Of a stretch of DNA of 64,000 bases, positions 11,862 through 23,571 are shown in pieces. Where the stretch lies: positions 532,888 through 596,887 of the forward strand of contig NW_006281111.1 of NCBI RefSeq assembly GCF_000203795.2, given 5' to 3'. The notes beneath the pieces were generated by a model, which did not search any database, was not told where the DNA came from, and worked only from the letters and a program-made list of their open reading frames with translations. Position numbers and translations under genes: made by a program. Source of the DNA: Batrachochytrium dendrobatidis JAM81 (lineage: Eukaryota; Chytridiomycota; Chytridiomycetes; Rhizophydiales). Every line of letters begins with the position of its first letter. The stretch's first letter is position 1.

Positions 11862-13386
11862 ATGGTTTTTTCCGTTTCCACCATCATATACTTGTCACTG
11901 CTATCTCTTGAACTTGCATCATTCAAATCCCAGGTGTTTGCGGGCACTCCTGATCCTGCTAATTACCCTAAATTAGAAGTTGCTCCTCCCAGCTACGAGC
12001 CATGGAACAAGCGATTTCTTGGAGGTGATTTACCTCCCCATGGTACTGAAGCTAATCTGTGGCGAGACCAAATTCAATGTCGTAACTCGCACAGCTGGGC
12101 ATTAACATATGACGATGGACCATCGTAAGTATACTTTGGTAGACCCAAAAGGGCTGCTAGTCATCATGATGGATCGGGTTTTTACCAAATGGTTTTGATA
12201 CAATGCAGTTATACGCCTCGTATATCATATTCTATCTGCAAATTACTTTAATCAGACAAGCTACAGTATGGTGGCAGCTATCTACCAAGTGGTTCAAATG
12301 ATCAGACTCGACTGAATTGAGATTTCAATGTGATCATACCTAACCATCAACCTATATACCTTTATATACACTGGGCTTATAGTGAATTTACACCTCGGGT
12401 GTTGAATGCTCTTGGTGAACACAATTTCAAGGCAACCTTTTTTGTTATTGGCAGTATGGTTGTTCGTAATCCCAAGTATATTCAAGATGTCTATGCTGCT
12501 GGTCACGAGATTGGTAACTCCATTTTACATTAATGCAGCCATATTAACATGTCAGTGCAGTTTTGTAATACTTGCTTTACTTTATGTGAATATGGCTGTA
12601 GGTATTCACACTTGGAGTCATCCACAAATGACTCAGATCTCGGACGAGCAAATTGTTGCCGAGATTTACTGGACTGTCAAAGCAATTCAGGAAGCTATTG
12701 GTGTTGTTCCCAAACTTTTCCGTCCTCCCTGTAAGTATTTTCAACTATGGTATTGTTTGTTTGTATATACACTGTTTTATCGGTATTCATGTTATGATAA
12801 TTTATACTTAGATGGCGATATTGATGAGCGTGTCCGTACTATTCTCAAACGTATGGGTTTGACCATTATCAACTGGAATCAAGACTCTGGAGATGCTCTT
12901 GGTGCCACAGATGTTGTAGAACGATTCAAGCATTGGTCGTCTACAGGCCATCCTGGTGGAATTCTATCACTGGAACATGATCGTTTTAACGCCTCGTCTG
13001 CTCAGGCCGTGCCTGCCATGAGTATTGTTGCTGCAAGCACGTACAAGACGGTCAAAATGAGCGAGTGTATTGGTCAAACCAAAATCTACGACTCTGAGTT
13101 GATGACTGGTAATGGTCATGTTGCTCCCTTTTTTGAATCCACTTCGCCTTCTGTCATTGTATCAGTGTCTGCATCCATAAATGCCAGTGCAACCATGACA
13201 CAAACTGCTGCAATGAGCTCCAGTCAGGTGCCAGCCAAATTATCTAGTACTACTGAATCGTTGGCTGGTCTACCTGCTGCCACAAACCCGTCAAAAAATG
13301 ATGCATTGACTAGTTGTAAATCTTGGTCCTTGTCAGCCATGATGATCTTGTTTGCTACGTGTGCTGAGTTGGTTTACGGCTGGTGA
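11862..13386 (+). CDS. Chitin deacetylase-like CE4 enzyme (copy 2)
   Basis: Secreted CE4 polysaccharide deacetylase, 365 residues. Exons 11862-12124, 12383-12513, 12602-12730, 12812-13386. Exons 2 and 3 are exactly the same length (131 and 129 nt) and phase as in copy 1. The signal peptide is followed by a Pro-rich segment; motif 1 is TYDDGP, motif 2 HTWSHP, motif 3 R-P-P-Y-G-D-I-D-E-R, and a late S-L-E-H-D motif 4 is present. The C-terminal 90 residues are Ser/Thr/Ala-rich (likely O-glycosylated) and end in a hydrophobic stretch (MMILFATCAELVYGW), less clearly a GPI signal than in copy 1. Motif 1 has Tyr in place of Phe, which CE4 enzymes tolerate. Chitin or chitosan remodelling at the wall is inferred from family. 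Confidence 0.93.
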
Positions 13387-13859
13387 TAAAGGGAATGAAG
13401 TTAAAATGAAGTTGTTAGCAATTATCGCCAGTGTAGATCATGTATTTGAAGTACTTGCATAAGTTTCATTCACATGAAAGTATGCTTTCTTGGTAATGTT
13501 CCTTGTAAATCTCGGTAGACTATCTGCTGATTTAAGCAGTGGGATCATTTATCACTTGAGTTTCCTGTACCAAGACGACAGTTTGACTTGTCGACATGGC
13601 CAGTTTACTGATCCTCTCGATTTAATACAGAACGTCATTCATTTAGTCCTGTTTTGACGAGTTTCAGTGTTTCATCTATATAGTCTGTATACCAATCTAG
13701 ACCAATTGTGCAATTTTACAAACCGAAAACTCGTCAACTACACATGATTTATCAACCGTTCAACAAATGTAGCGCAGATTGAAGCTCCACATTGTCAATT
13801 CCTGAACTTTGCAGAAAATGACTCGAGTATAATAAAGAATGACTTTGTGTGTTGATCAA
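13387..13859. other. Gap without recognisable gene
   Basis: Spacer between chitin deacetylase 2 and the repeat copy upstream of the fasciclin gene. The first about 70 bp are the duplicated 3' flank matched at 11685. I see nothing else that I can support. Confidence 0.5.
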
Positions 13860-13985
13860 TTTTAAACATTCAAGAAGAACTGAGAATTCCAGCTGAATCA
13901 GTACAACAAGTATTTAATCATTGTCGGTTTCCGAGCAATCATGTAAGATAAATACAAATGTGCTCCATTTTACGCGAATATGCTG
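13860..13985 (-). repeat. TIR repeat family, left-end fragment (inverted)
   Basis: On the minus strand this begins CAGCATATTCGCGTAAAATG and continues TTTGTATTTATCTTAC, then AATGATTAAATACTTGTTGT, matching the left end of the copies at 32957 and 35354. The flanking TA is mutated to TT. It lies 150 bp upstream of the fasciclin start, so it may form part of that promoter. Confidence 0.7.
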
Positions 13986-14132
13986 AAAAACAATCATCGG
14001 ATAATTGCTTTGGTTGAATGTCAGTCAACATCATTTTCGCGTCCAACACGATTACTATTTCATATCAAACTATATCTCTACCAGATTCACCCATCTATCT
14101 TAGCCTACGGCACTCGTTCAATAATCGTATTC

Positions 14133-15634
14133 ATGCTGGCACATATCATCTTTTTGTTGGCACTATCGCCTTTTTCTCTAGGAGCTACTATTCCAACCGT
14201 ACCCAACTTGCTTAAAGGCAGTAACGATGGTTCTTCCCATCACCAGATACTCTTTCTTGTCAATGATGAAGCAACCGACAAAATCGAGTCTATTTCTATC
14301 AAAAACAATAGCCCTAATGTTATGCTTGCAGATACCCCTGATGGATCTGATGAAAAGAACCTACTGGAATTGGTGACTAGTCAAGAAGTTTTGAGCACCT
14401 TTGCCGTTCTTCTTGTTGAACGAGATACTCTTGTAACAGCATTGACAGCTAAAAATGCAAACCTTACTGTTTTGGCTCCAGACAATCAGGCATTCAAAGG
14501 TATTCATTACCCGCCTCCAGACGAAGCCATCACCAATATCTTGTTGTATCATATTGTTAGCCCGGCTACTACAATGGAGCAACTTTTTGATGGACAGCTA
14601 CTCGATACAGCTTATAGCCCAGAGGCTCTTGATGGAAAACCACAAAAAATTCGTGTAACCATTGAGAAAGGTATTTTAGATCTAACCCATGGCGATTTTA
14701 TCAGTCGTGTATGAAATCTAACCTCCCAACTGTAGATTATGGGTCTGTTCGCCTTAACAAGTACTCTCGCATTACCGAGACTAACATCATAGCCAGCAAT
14801 GGCGTGGCTCATGTCATCAGTAATTTGATTATGCCACCACCCAATGCGCTTAATATCATTGCCCATAATCCATTTACCTTTGCCGTGTTTCTCCTGGCAC
14901 TGAAACGGGTGGAAATAGACGATATTATTCGTAGCACCCACTCACTGACAATATTTTGCCCAACCAATCAAGCTTTTAAAGATGTAAGTACTTTAGTGCG
15001 CCTAGAGTGTAGAATATAAATTGGTCTTGAATGGTTTATAGTTGAATTTTTGTAATCGTGTGCAGTAGCTTGTAGTGCCAATACAGATTTTACTAACATG
15101 CGTGAATTATTTATAATTCAACGGTTTGATTTTGGAATACCTCGTATTATTGTTGTTATAACGTATTGCGCTAGCTTGGCTGGCCACGTCTCAGATACTT
15201 GTTTAGCGAAGAAGGAAAGCAGAGTCTTGAAGATATTGTTCTATATCACCTTTCTCCAAAACTGTCTTATTCTTCAGATTTGTTCGATGGAGACCATCAG
15301 TTACCCACTATGCTTAAAGACAAAACAATCAAAACCAGTCCCAAAAAGGGTGACGATGAAACTCTGACTGATGTAAGGATCATTGTTTACACAACTGTAC
15401 TTATTGTTATATGAGTGATAACTTATATGGCGATGCATTGATTAGATTGAAATCAACGACGAGTCCTACGTGGTTGAACTGGACAATCTTGCCAACAATG
15501 GTGTCATTCATGCGATTGATAAAATTCTTGTTCCTTTTGATTGGCAGAATATTGACGAAAGGGTTCATGTATGGGATAGAATGCCCGATTTAACTTCTGT
15601 GTTTGAAGTTGAGCAAATTATTGATTCTCTGTGA
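14133..15634 (+). CDS. Fasciclin (FAS1) domain protein, two domains
   Basis: Secreted or surface adhesion-type protein, 390 residues. Exons 14133-14670, 14736-14983, 15175-15372, 15446-15634. I chose the ATG at 14133 because it begins directly at a signal peptide (MLAHIIFLLALSPFSLG); an in-frame ATG at 13980 exists but falls inside a transposon-like repeat end. Two FAS1 repeats are visible: the first (about 70-210) with LTVLAPDNQAF and LLYHIV, the second (about 235-375) with LTIFCPTNQAF, IVLYHLS and NGVIHAIDKILVP. These are the H1 and H2 motifs of FAS1. Exon 3 must start at 15175, giving L-G-W-P-R-L-R-Y-L-F-S, to stay in frame and complete the helix after H1. FAS1 proteins act in cell adhesion; no GPI tail is seen. 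Confidence 0.88.
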
Positions 15635-15935
15635 AATCGGATCGATGATGCACATTGGGTTGGTTTTGGATCTTGAGGTTTAAAGTATTCCTGTCAAGCT
15701 TCCAACTCACCAAATGCTTTACAACCGCACTTTATTATTTGGAATTTCAAACTTTTATTGGGCTATTTTACTACCATTGATTTAGCCTTTCATACCTATT
15801 CAATAAAAACATACTTTTTTATTTCAAGGCCATTGTATACTACTCTTGGCTTTAATTACGTAATAATTTAAAAAGCTAAAATCTGCAAGTAGGGATAACG
15901 AGGAGGTTGAAGTGAGACCAGATTTGAAAATCCAA

Positions 15936-17188
15936 TCATCCCCGACGTCTTTTGGTTGGCAATGCGATATTTGGATTGCGAGTGGATCTCCGCGATGGTT
16001 CTTGAGGTGTGTGAGGCTCTCCTGCTATATCCGATGTGTCAGCCGATACAGACATGTCATGTAACACAGACGACGAAGATTCAGCCATTTTAGCTTTACG
16101 AGGCCTACCAAGTTTGGATTTGGCAGGGGTAGATACTCCCGACTTGTCAGATAGTTTAGCTGCTGCTATAGGAATATGATCTGCTATGGAGTCTCCGTGT
16201 CGTTCAGGAGATCCAGTGAATGCACTGCTTGTTGTAGGGGAATATGGATGTGCACGGGTGGTTCGAGTTTTTATTGGAGAATGTGTGTCGATTGTTAGAT
16301 GCTCTGGTGAGCCTGTGGATGATGATTCGGCTTTACGACGCTCATCCATGAGTTCGTAAAAGTCTTCTGATGGGAGAGTAAAGTCTCGTAATGTTGTGAA
16401 TGGGAAAATAGCTCGATGAATTCGACGCTCATAAGGTACATCTGCTTCAGTATCGTCAGCCTGATCAATCCAATGAGATGAATATTCAAAGGGATTAGTA
16501 CACTAGATGATGAATCCATGCCAGATCTAAAGCATCACGAAGTGGTCTTCAACAGCAATCACTGACCAATTCGTCGAGTTTCTCTATATTATAATAAATA
16601 GAAAGTCTGTTCCATAGTTCCTGTATACTGATGTCTGTGCCCATATGGGTATTGATGAATCGCTGAACATTGAGGATCCGAAAGTGTTTATGAACACCTT
16701 GATAGTGTAGATTCAATGGAGACAGTAATGGGTGAGTGGTTCAAGGAATCGATGACTACAGACGCAAGCCAAGTAGCCCAGCATTCGCTCAAAGAGTATA
16801 CTATTGTAGACTAACCTATTGGACGGTACTTTGCAACAGCCTGAAACAAAGTCATTTCCATTTCTGGTGTCCACACAGTGGTCTTGTTACTATTGCTTGC
16901 ACTGTCCTCGTTCTTGGTTCCAGCCAACGACTTGTCGTCAGACATTTCAATGTCACTGTTGACTCTCCTCCGAGTCCGTACGCCTATATTAGAAACCTGT
17001 CTGTTTGAATCCATCCTAGAGTCTATGCCAGTATCTCCATCAGTATCTGGATCTGTAGCACTCTCATGATCCAGATGAGTATTTTCGTTGTTGACGGTTG
17101 CTGCAGGGACAGCAGTCGCATGGCCTCGCAACACCTCGCGCATATCCAAAAAGTTGCAGTGTCTAATGGAGAAAGTTGATGGATTCAA
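15936..17188 (-). CDS. EAF7: EAF7/MRGBP-type NuA4 subunit
   Basis: Subunit of the NuA4 histone H4 acetyltransferase, 356 residues. Exons 17188-16816, 16697-16567, 16502-15936. An acidic, Ser/Asn-rich N-terminus precedes the conserved CT20/EAF7 domain: W-T-P-E-M-E-M-T-L-F-Q-A, then K-Y-R-P-I-G joined across the intron to V-H-K-H-F-R, then ELWNRLSIYYNIEKLDEL. The C-terminal part is disordered and basic, with an AT-hook-like GRPRKAK and a final P-T-K-R-R-R-G. Exon 3 uses the acceptor at 16503; an earlier AG would give an immediate stop. Start codons for this gene and the hydrolase at 17282 are only 93 bp apart, so they share a promoter. Codon 16 is a second possible Met start. Confidence 0.9.
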
Positions 17189-17281
17189 TAGAGAAAGTTG
17201 GACTCTTGAGTTTCCTTTGCATCATGAACTAGATCTTGATTCCTGTTGGCTATTTTGAGGTGATGAGTACGGGTTGTTTAG

Positions 17282-18545
17282 ATGACTTTACCCAATCTGC
17301 TGTCAGGTGGGTTTATGATCGCATTTACTTGTGTTCATGGCGCTGGAGCTACTGCCAGATATACAGTCCAACGTGTAGCTAACAACGCATTGAATACGTT
17401 GAGAGCCAGACTGACCATCAACAGAGTCACTGGATGCATGCAAGCATTCTATTCAACATCAAGTATTCAAACAGTTGAATTGTCATTCAACAAGTTTTTA
17501 CCCAGCAATGGTCTGAACCATGACAACTCTCAAAACACTCCACTGCTGATTCTTCCAGGTCTGTTTGGTTCTAAACAAAACTGGAGATCGCTGTCCAAGT
17601 CATTCGCACAAAGGCTTGATACAACTGTTGTTCCGCTGGATCTGAGAAACCATGGCGACTCACCACATCACTCTGAACATTCTTATATTGCAATGTCTGC
17701 TGATGTGGATGCCTTTGTGACTTCTCAAGGCTGGTCCAATGTCAATGTGATGGGTCATTCCATGTAAGTGTTTCTGCACTACTATCTAGAGATTTGTAGA
17801 TCAAGTAGTGTTATGGATTGAATGATTACATGTTTCATTTTAAATATGGATAGGGGTGGTAAGGTTGCAATGCATCTTGCATTACTGTCTGGTCATGCAT
17901 GGCTCAATAAGCTTATTGTTGTGGACATGCCCCCTGTGGTGCAGTCTGCTGATATGAGTGCATACACACTGATGTATATTCAAGCAATGAGACAAGTGGA
18001 TGATGCCAATGTAAAGGATCCAAAAACGGCTGAGAAGATGCTTAGTGAAGTCATCAAGGTACGTTACTGAGATCTATCATAAACAGAACCTTCTCTATTA
18101 AGCTTTTCCAACCAACCGTGTTATACATTCAAAACTAAATATTTCACAATCTACAGGACGTTGGTGTCAGACAATTCATCATGACCAATCTCAAAAAGCA
18201 AGAAGATACTTACAAGTTTCGAATCAATTTGAAAGCTCTGGAAGATGGCATGTCCAACATGTGGCTATTTGATTTTGACAGTAACAAGAGCCAGTTTAAT
18301 AAGCCCACCATGTTTATATGTGGAGGAAACTCTACCTATGTTACTCCAGATATGCATCCCACTATCAACAAGTTTTTCCCTGCAGCTACGATCACTAGTA
18401 TTGCAGATGCTGGACATTGGTGAGTGCACGAATGATTTGCATATTGTTATTGCTGTTTTTTGACTGATTGGTTTGAATTAGGTTACATGCAGAAAAGCCA
18501 GAAGAGTTTACCAACGTCGTGGTTGATTTTCTAAAGACTGAATAA
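17282..18545 (+). CDS. ABHD11-like alpha/beta hydrolase
   Basis: Serine hydrolase of 337 residues, related to animal ABHD11 and yeast Imo32. Exons 17282-17763, 17854-18058, 18157-18419, 18482-18545. The first 60 residues are Arg-rich and lack acidic residues until late, which fits a mitochondrial presequence. The hydrolase fold starts with P-L-L-I-L-P-G-L-F-G (oxyanion-loop region), followed by V-P-L-D-L-R-N-H-G-D-S, the nucleophile elbow G-H-S-M-G-G (Ser near 160, split by intron 1), and a late G-H-W-L-H-A-E-K-P with the catalytic His (intron 3 falls inside the Trp codon). The exact substrate is unknown for the family; a role in mitochondrial lipid or lipoyl protection has been proposed for ABHD11. 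The stop lies 188 bp before the next gene. Confidence 0.9.
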
Positions 18546-18733
18546 ACAGCGAATGCTCTACCATTTACTGCCAAGATTTCATCGTGTTTTCCTATGTAAT
18601 AAAAGAGCGTCAACGATATTTGAAATTCAAAACGAGAATAAAGTTGTATTTTGACCATCAATCCAACGAAACAGCCAGTCGATCATCATTGCCTTGGTTT
18701 CACTCAACACATAATCGTACCAATCAGAGCTTG

Positions 18734-21700
18734 ATGAGTGGATTTAATAACTGGAACAATCCTTGTGGAGTAGCCAGTTCCTCTCGGTCAAAGTCAACAG
18801 GGTGAGCTCACTCAAGCAACCATCAAGCTAATCTATCACACCATGACGGCGGTCATGCTTGCAACTCTCTAGTTTCCATACAATTATCTATAGTCCAATC
18901 ATGTGTATGACTGCATATAAACAGTCTGAATTCTTCAATTAGCACAGATGTTATACTTTGGATTTACAGCCGTATTCATGTAAAATGGAACACTTGCAGT
19001 GACTTTGGATAAAGAATGATTGAATATTCGTTACGCTTTCTACTACAAATTGACTTGAATACACTCAATCCCCGCTTCAAACAACATTCATGATACTCAC
19101 ATTCAAACCGTAGTTTTGAATCTGTTCTCTCTTTTTTGGCAGTCATATGATTACCAGATTCATCCATTGTAACTCATATATTGGGCCAACTGTTTGGTGT
19201 TGTCGATCATTCTACAAATTCATTTTTCTTGTATCCTAAAATCTCGGATACATTTGCGCTTCAGTTCAAAAAAACAAAGAGTGCACATCTTAGGAATTGT
19301 AATCCAACACTATGAGTTGTGCTTTGGTATATCGAGTTAATACCGTGTAACAGTCAATATGTACTGTTCAATTGGCACACTGGATTGTCTCGATGGTTTC
19401 TAAAACACCCATGTACTTTAAATTTGAACTCGGAGTTGATTGTAATGTGTTTTTGATTTTATTATAGGACAGATGATAACAAACCAAAGGGAATTCCAAT
19501 TCGAGTACCTGGATCTTCAAGTGGACCAGTCGTTCAGGTAACTTTTTTGTCAAGTTGACACTTTTAATGATTTCAACTAACGCATGCACATTGACCAACA
19601 GATTCCGGTAAAATCAAAAAACATCTACAAGTCTAATCCAAGTGTTTCTTCACCATATTTCCGTAATAACACTGAAGGTATTGCTCGACTTTATTTACTG
19701 TCAAGATCGGACTTTGAATGGAATAACTGATGCCATATTTTCACTAAACAGGACGGGCTGCCAAAGCATCCACATTGAAACCAGCTATAGGAATAAAACA
19801 ATCGCCGGAGTTTCGTTTCTCAGAAAAAACTCGTGCGCATAGAATACTCGGCCAATTTACATCTCAATATAAAGACATGCAACTATCCGCACCTAATCAC
19901 ACCACATCTACATCTAGGGGATCAATCGTGTCATTTGGTAAACATCAATCTGAATCGCGTAAACCTAATCAAACCTTTGTTACAATCGATCCTCTACAAG
20001 ACGATATTATTGCCGAGTCTTCTCCAAACGACTCATGCTATGAGCTGGATGTATATGATTCAAAATATAAATCAAAACAACTTCAAATGGACACATCCAA
20101 ACCTACTGTTGCCAACAGTGCTCATCGGGCTGTTCATACAGATTCTACCAGAGTGGTTGTGGAAAATGGAATGATTTGTTTGTCTCAATCATTGGATTCC
20201 GACATGGACAGTCGACTAAAAACTACGCGAAAGCAAGATAATAGTTTGGCATATGTTTCCATAAACAATACCAACTGTGCTAAAAGATTAAAAGAAAGTG
20301 TCGTTGCTAGTCTCAAGCCAAAAGTAAGTTGCAATACCCATTTATAGTTGCCTTGTTATTTTGGAAACAACTTGATTCCTGTATTTCTGCTTATTAATGT
20401 TTTTGATTGCTTAGCCTGGTACTTCTACTACTGGCATTGAGTCGGCTTGTTTGGGACAAAAGCTGAGCGTGTCCATTCGAAAAAACCAGATATTTAAGCG
20501 CGGAGTTCAAGAATCTTGTTGGACCAATGTCAGGCTATGCATTGATTTGAATGAAGATTCCGTCAGTCTAAAATCCAAAGGCAATATTTTCATGTCTTTT
20601 TCTAGAAGCAATATCGAAAGTTTTCAAGTAAAGTATATTCAGCATCTTTATTGTATACAAATACTGTCAAACTCATCCCTTACCAAGCTCAAACTAACTA
20701 CATGAATCTATACTTTTAGTGGGGAATCATAAAATCACGGTTTTTTCTATCCTTGTCTGCTCGAATCATGATCAACAGCAATTATATCCAGTTTCATTTC
20801 GAAGTTGCTGAAAACAAATCAAGCTTCCAATTATTTATCAATTCGGTCAAAAAATACTATTTTAAAGAGTTTAAAGAGTAATTAGTGAATGATGCTATAC
20901 TATTTTGTAGAAATCCAAGATACTGTAAAACTAATGCATACGGCTGAATAATGTAGAATGTCGCCAACAAGCCTTCAGGTAGCAGCCTGTTTAATACTAG
21001 GCGGAGAAGTCAATCAATCGTTAGACTCGCAAGAGACCCTCATGACCCAGAGTACGGCTTTAACCCTAACGAATGACATGAATTCACAAACGATCCGACC
21101 AGAGTTATCTGATACAGGCATATTAAAACGATTATCTAATAGCGCTTTACCTAATCTTTTTTCACTCAGTCCCAAACCAACGAGCACGTTTAATTCGGTA
21201 CCAACTGATAACAACACGGATTCAAAAACCGCTGTTGCTCAAAATGATTGGCATACCTCCAAGACTGTTGAGCGAGATGAAGGCACAGAGTACGTGTTTG
21301 TTGCTTGCCGTTATCATGGAGTATTTGCTTGACATCGAGTATTCATTTATCTGATAATTTTCAATGCATGTAACATGTTAAAACCATGGTGTTCAGGCTT
21401 TTTGTATATCCATTCGAAGAACACTTTACTGTATCCATCAAAGACACGGACCATGATCGGTTAAAAGAAGGAGTGTTTTTAAATGATAGCGTCATTGAAT
21501 TTTATCTAAAGTAGGTTGTGCATATTTTGTTGTTTTGATAGTTTAAACAAGCAAGCACTGACGCCATGAACATATTTGTTTACTTGTGATTATCAAGATA
21601 CCTTCAACAACAGCCCAATTCAGGTCTTGATCCTAAACATGTTCATATTTATAGCACATTTTTCTACCAGACGCTTACCCATAGCGTGGCGAGCAGGTAA

Positions 21701-23434
21701 GAGTTATTGATTATTGATCTGTATTTAATAGATAATGCATTAAACTATGTATAATGCTCTACATCTAGTAGCCGATTAAGCCGCGATACGGCACTAGATA
21801 TAGGCTATGATCGTGTCAAGTCTTGGACGTCAAAAACAAATATTTTTGAAAAAAAGTTTTTAGTTATACCCATCAATGAAGCGTATGTTTTTGGTATGAT
21901 ACAATTTGAACTTTGAATTGCAATCGTATAATTAACCGTACTATTTTTTCAGATATCATTGGTATCTTGCTATTGTATATAATCCTGGAGCGTTACTCTG
22001 TCCACAGAAACCACTACCACGACCAACTGTATTGCATAAATCTGGTCAAGCTCTTTCAAAATCTCGAAATTTGTATGAAGCATCAAACCGTCCACCGCAA
22101 GTGCTGCGCCGATCGACGATCGAGTCTAAAGAAATTGACGCACATGATTTTTTTGACATGACTACAAAGAGCTCAAGAAAGTCACCACGTCAAGTATCTC
22201 CAATGAAATTACTTACTAGGCAAGAGAAGAATCAAGTGATTGTATTAGATGAAGAAACTAGACATATTGTCCCACACAGCTTACAGCACACTCGAATGAA
22301 GGTCGACAACGATGAGGACTCTGTTGTACGCGATACCACTGGTAAAAATGAATCGAGGGACGCAGTTGAGATCTGTTTGGGGCATGATATAGACAATGCT
22401 CAGAGTTCACCGTCACATACTATGGAAACATCTACGCTTTTATCATTGAAAAAACCCAACAGTAGATCTGTTTTGTCTGCAGCGATGCTGGCCGAGTATG
22501 CAGAACCCCAAGCGGCTATAGCAGAAGACTGTTTATACTCTGACTCGATGCATCAGGAAAGCCATCAGCAAAAAGGGATTGCCTCTAGTATACCACACGA
22601 AGTCTCTAGTGATGATTCTGATGAGCCTGTGCTTCAAACTTCCGTTATACTGAAACGAAAAATTGCCAGCCCTGTGCGTCCTTTAGAAGTACAGGCAGAA
22701 AAATTAGACGGGCCGTTGGCTCAGTAAGTAGATTGTAATCCGTCGTTTTCCAACCACCTGTACTCTACTTTTTGTAGGATTATTTTATACTGTATCACTG
22801 CCAAGGGCTAAGCTTTTATGTTTTAGATGTCATATCATAGTGATGAACTCGTTAGGGGGTTCACATCCAGTCACCATGTCCTCAATCAAGAGATACTTGA
22901 TTCTTGAAGCCAAGTCGCGGCATGGTGTAGATGTGTCTCGCGATGCCATTCGTGGGATCAATGCTCGTGTGCCTGAACAGCCCAACTTTTGCGACTGCGG
23001 TGTCTACGTTCTTGAATATGTACAACGATTTTTTGAAAACTCGGATCGAATGTTGGATTTAATTCTAGTACGTCTGATGGTCTAGACTGCTCTTTATATA
23101 TTCCATGATGAAACTAACCAGCATTACCGTTTGTTTTGTCTTTTGATAGAGCAAGACTCATGAGAGTAGGGAAGAAACACGCAAGTGGTTTACAATCAAG
23201 GATATACAGACGAAACGGATAGATATTTCAAAGATCATTGGGTCATTGGCTGAAGAGTATGGTAAGACGGACATGGCAATCAAAAGAAAAGCATCCCGGG
23301 CAGCACAACAACGGACGAGCGGAGTAAAGAGTGCGATGGGTGATGGATATGCTCTAGGTGGTTCGGAAAGCGTTCATCTTGATGAGGACGATGATGTATT
23401 GATTGTAGACGGACCCTCTTGCACGAATAAATAA
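18734..23434 (+). CDS. ULP2: Ulp2/SENP6-7-type SUMO protease
   Basis: Cysteine protease of clan CE that removes SUMO, 1032 residues in 13 exons: 18734-18801, 19468-19537, 19602-19677, 19752-20323, 20415-20627, 20720-20877, 20972-21289, 21397-21510, 21598-21696, 21769-21882, 21953-22723, 22827-23067, 23150-23434. All phases close. Exons 5-6 encode a PH-like beta-rich domain. The protease core starts in exon 8 (L-N-D-S-V-I-E-F-Y-L-K). The catalytic His is in A-Y-H-W-Y-L-A-I-V, the Gln and Cys in Q-P-N-F-C-D-C-G-V-Y. The position of the catalytic Asp reads Asn (I-I-V-M-N-S-L-G-G). A loop of about 230 residues separates His from Asn, as in SENP6/7. Intron 1 (666 bp) holds a TIR repeat copy. The join 20877 to 20972 is needed to link the two halves; a TAA follows if it is not spliced. 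Confidence 0.87.
18965..19320 (+). repeat. TIR repeat family copy inside ULP2 intron 1
   Basis: Left end TA-CAGCCGTATTCATGTAAAATGGAACACTTG-like sequence at 18965 (TA then CAGCCGTATTCATGTAAAA), then the body motifs CTACTACAAATTGACTTGAA, TTTTTGGCAGTCAT and TCTAAAATCTCGGATACA-type word near 19240. It is truncated at about 19320 with no right end. It lies wholly in the 666 bp first intron. Confidence 0.75.
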
Positions 23435-23571
23435 CACCCCGACATTTTCACAGCACCCTTCGTACTCCAATACTCATACCATGCTGACTCGAGCCCAACC
23501 AGTTCAAACTATAAATGAAATCAATCGACAGTTTTGTATTTTAAATGATTTTTATCACATTTATTGCGTAT

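Noticed and set aside
12406..13386. Unspliced plus-strand frame through chitin deacetylase 2
   Set aside because: It reads through two introns; the spliced model matches copy 1 exactly in exon length and phase.
20720..20883. A stop at TAA 20879 ending a separate PH-like gene before the protease
   Set aside because: A GTAATT donor at 20878 and an acceptor at 20971 join the halves in phase, and the protease half lacks a convincing start of its own.
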